Shown here: in pieces, positions 15,193 through 16,020 of the stretch
How the letters are laid out: each line of letters starts with the position of its first letter
Numbering within the stretch: position 1 is the first letter of the stretch
Assembly: GCA_023435265.1 (NCBI GenBank)
Contig: JAEYRZ010000050.1
Span: 1 to 16,020 of the forward strand
From: Pseudomonadota bacterium
GTDB lineage: Bacteria; Desulfobacterota; Desulfobacteria; Desulfobacterales; Desulfosarcinaceae
Direction of reading: 5' to 3'
Length of the DNA: 16,020 nt
Notes under the pieces: generated by a model
The model's input: the letters and a program-made list of their open reading frames with translations, nothing else
Told to the model about the DNA's origin: nothing
Database searches by the model: none
Position numbers and translations under genes: made by a program

Positions 15193-15426
15193 AAGGCCAT
15201 CAGGCCTCCAGGCAACGCGCTCGGCTATCGAATCGCCGCGCATACACGCCCGTATCCACCCGCAGCGGCTGCCGCGAAGCGCGCGGGGGACTTCCAAATC
15301 CGCGCGTACCGCAGCCTGAAGCCCATCCTGCGCTGAATACGCCCCCCGAATAGACTGATCACCCGATAGCGCACGCCGTGCTTTGACGTTATCGTCGTCT
15401 GCGAAGAGCGTGTAAGGAGCAAGAAT

Positions 15427-16020
15427 ATGCCAAACGACCACCTGACCGTCGCCAGGAAGGCGATCCCGATGAACGGCGGTGCGCCGCTGGCCACCCACTA
15501 CGTCGTCGCAGGGCAGGGCGCACCGATCCTCATGCTGCACGGCGTCGGAGACAGCGCCTATACCTGGCAGTGGGTGATGCGTCCCCTGGCACAACGCTAC
15601 CGTACGTACGCCGTCAGCTTTCCCGGCTTCGGCGACAGCGCCAAACCCGACGCTTCCTATGCGCCGGATTTTTTCGTCGACTTCACCACCGCCTTCATGG
15701 ATGCCATGCAAATCGAACGGGCCATGCTGATCGGCAATTCACTCGGCGGCCTGGTGGCCGTGCTCACCGCGCTGCGCCACCCCGGCCGGGTCGAATCGCT
15801 GGCCCTGGTCAGCAGCGCCGGATTGGGCAAAGAGGTCAGCCTGGCGCTGCGCATGCTCACCCTGCCGGGCCTCGGCCGTTTCCTGGCCGCCTGGTACAAG
15901 ACCCCGATCGGCGCCTACCAGTGGGCCTTGTTCACGACCTGGCTGCTGTTTGCGCATCCGTTCACGGCACCCGGCGCGTGGGTTTCGGGTATCCGGCAAA
16001 TGGCCCACATGCCGGGATAC
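15427..16020 (+). CDS. Alpha/beta hydrolase, partial (cut by window end)
   Basis: The first 198 residues of an alpha/beta hydrolase; the frame is open to the last base, so the C-terminus with the catalytic His lies outside the window. ATG 15427 follows AAGGAG at 7 nt. The oxyanion region HGVGD is at 39-43, the segment FPGFGDSAKP at 65-74, and the nucleophile elbow GNSLGG at 103-108 with Ser105. The pattern matches the carboxyl-ester, MhpC-like C-C hydrolase and AcoC C-terminal-domain families. In acetoin systems the E2 protein can be a lipoyl domain fused to such a hydrolase, but no lipoyl domain precedes this one. It lies 234 bp after E1 beta, so it may have its own promoter. Substrate unknown. 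Confidence 0.85.
   Translation, partial: MPNDHLTVARKAIPMNGGAPLATHYVVAGQGAPILMLHGVGDSAYTWQWVMRPLAQRYRTYAVSFPGFGDSAKPDASYAPDFFVDFTTAFMDAMQIERAMLIGNSLGGLVAVLTALRHPGRVESLALVSSAGLGKEVSLALRMLTLPGLGRFLAAWYKTPIGAYQWALFTTWLLFAHPFTAPGAWVSGIRQMAHMPGY

Overview
The window is a GC-rich (roughly 60%) bacterial chromosomal segment with no rRNA, tRNA, CRISPR array or transposase gene. The gene content (fluoroacetyl-CoA-thioesterase-like hotdog protein, MASE3/PAS/GAF hybrid kinase, YeeE/YedE sulfur-transport halves, metallo-beta-lactamase/rhodanese fusion, DUF2795 protein) and the short inverted repeat starting caggctgttgaaaaac suggest a Desulfobacterota organism, perhaps Desulfobacterales. This is inference; no marker gene is present.

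Layout. Positions 1-4400 (+ strand): a small FlK-like thioesterase, a 130-bp palindromic MITE-like element, and a large hybrid histidine kinase ending in a receiver domain, followed by a hairpin-rich, repeat-bearing gap. Positions 4400-5700: a repeat-containing lipoprotein (- strand) and a DUF2795 small protein (+ strand). Positions 5700-7606 (- strand): an MFS transporter and a DUF2231 membrane protein. Positions 7763-12133 (- strand): a compact probable operon of two half-size YeeE/YedE proteins (ATGA overlap), a persulfide-dioxygenase-like MBL/double-rhodanese fusion, and an SLC13-type permease with two RCK_C domains. Divergent from it is a 96-aa protein with two CPExxC motifs (12349-12639). 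Positions 12640-13215 hold an unusually long gap with AT-rich repeats and a plausible sigma-70 promoter. Positions 13216-16020 (+ strand): E1 alpha and E1 beta of a thiamine-diphosphate 2-oxoacid/acetoin dehydrogenase, then an alpha/beta hydrolase cut by the window end.

How the genes may work together. The 7763-12639 block reads as a sulfane-sulfur handling module: YeeE/YedE halves bring in a sulfur compound such as thiosulfate or a persulfide, the MBL/rhodanese enzyme transfers or oxidises the sulfane sulfur, and the SLC13 permease could move the resulting anion. The divergent Cys-motif protein is the least understood member and the best candidate for an undescribed component. The E1 alpha/beta pair would decarboxylate a 2-oxo acid or cleave acetoin, but no E2 or E3 gene lies within the window.
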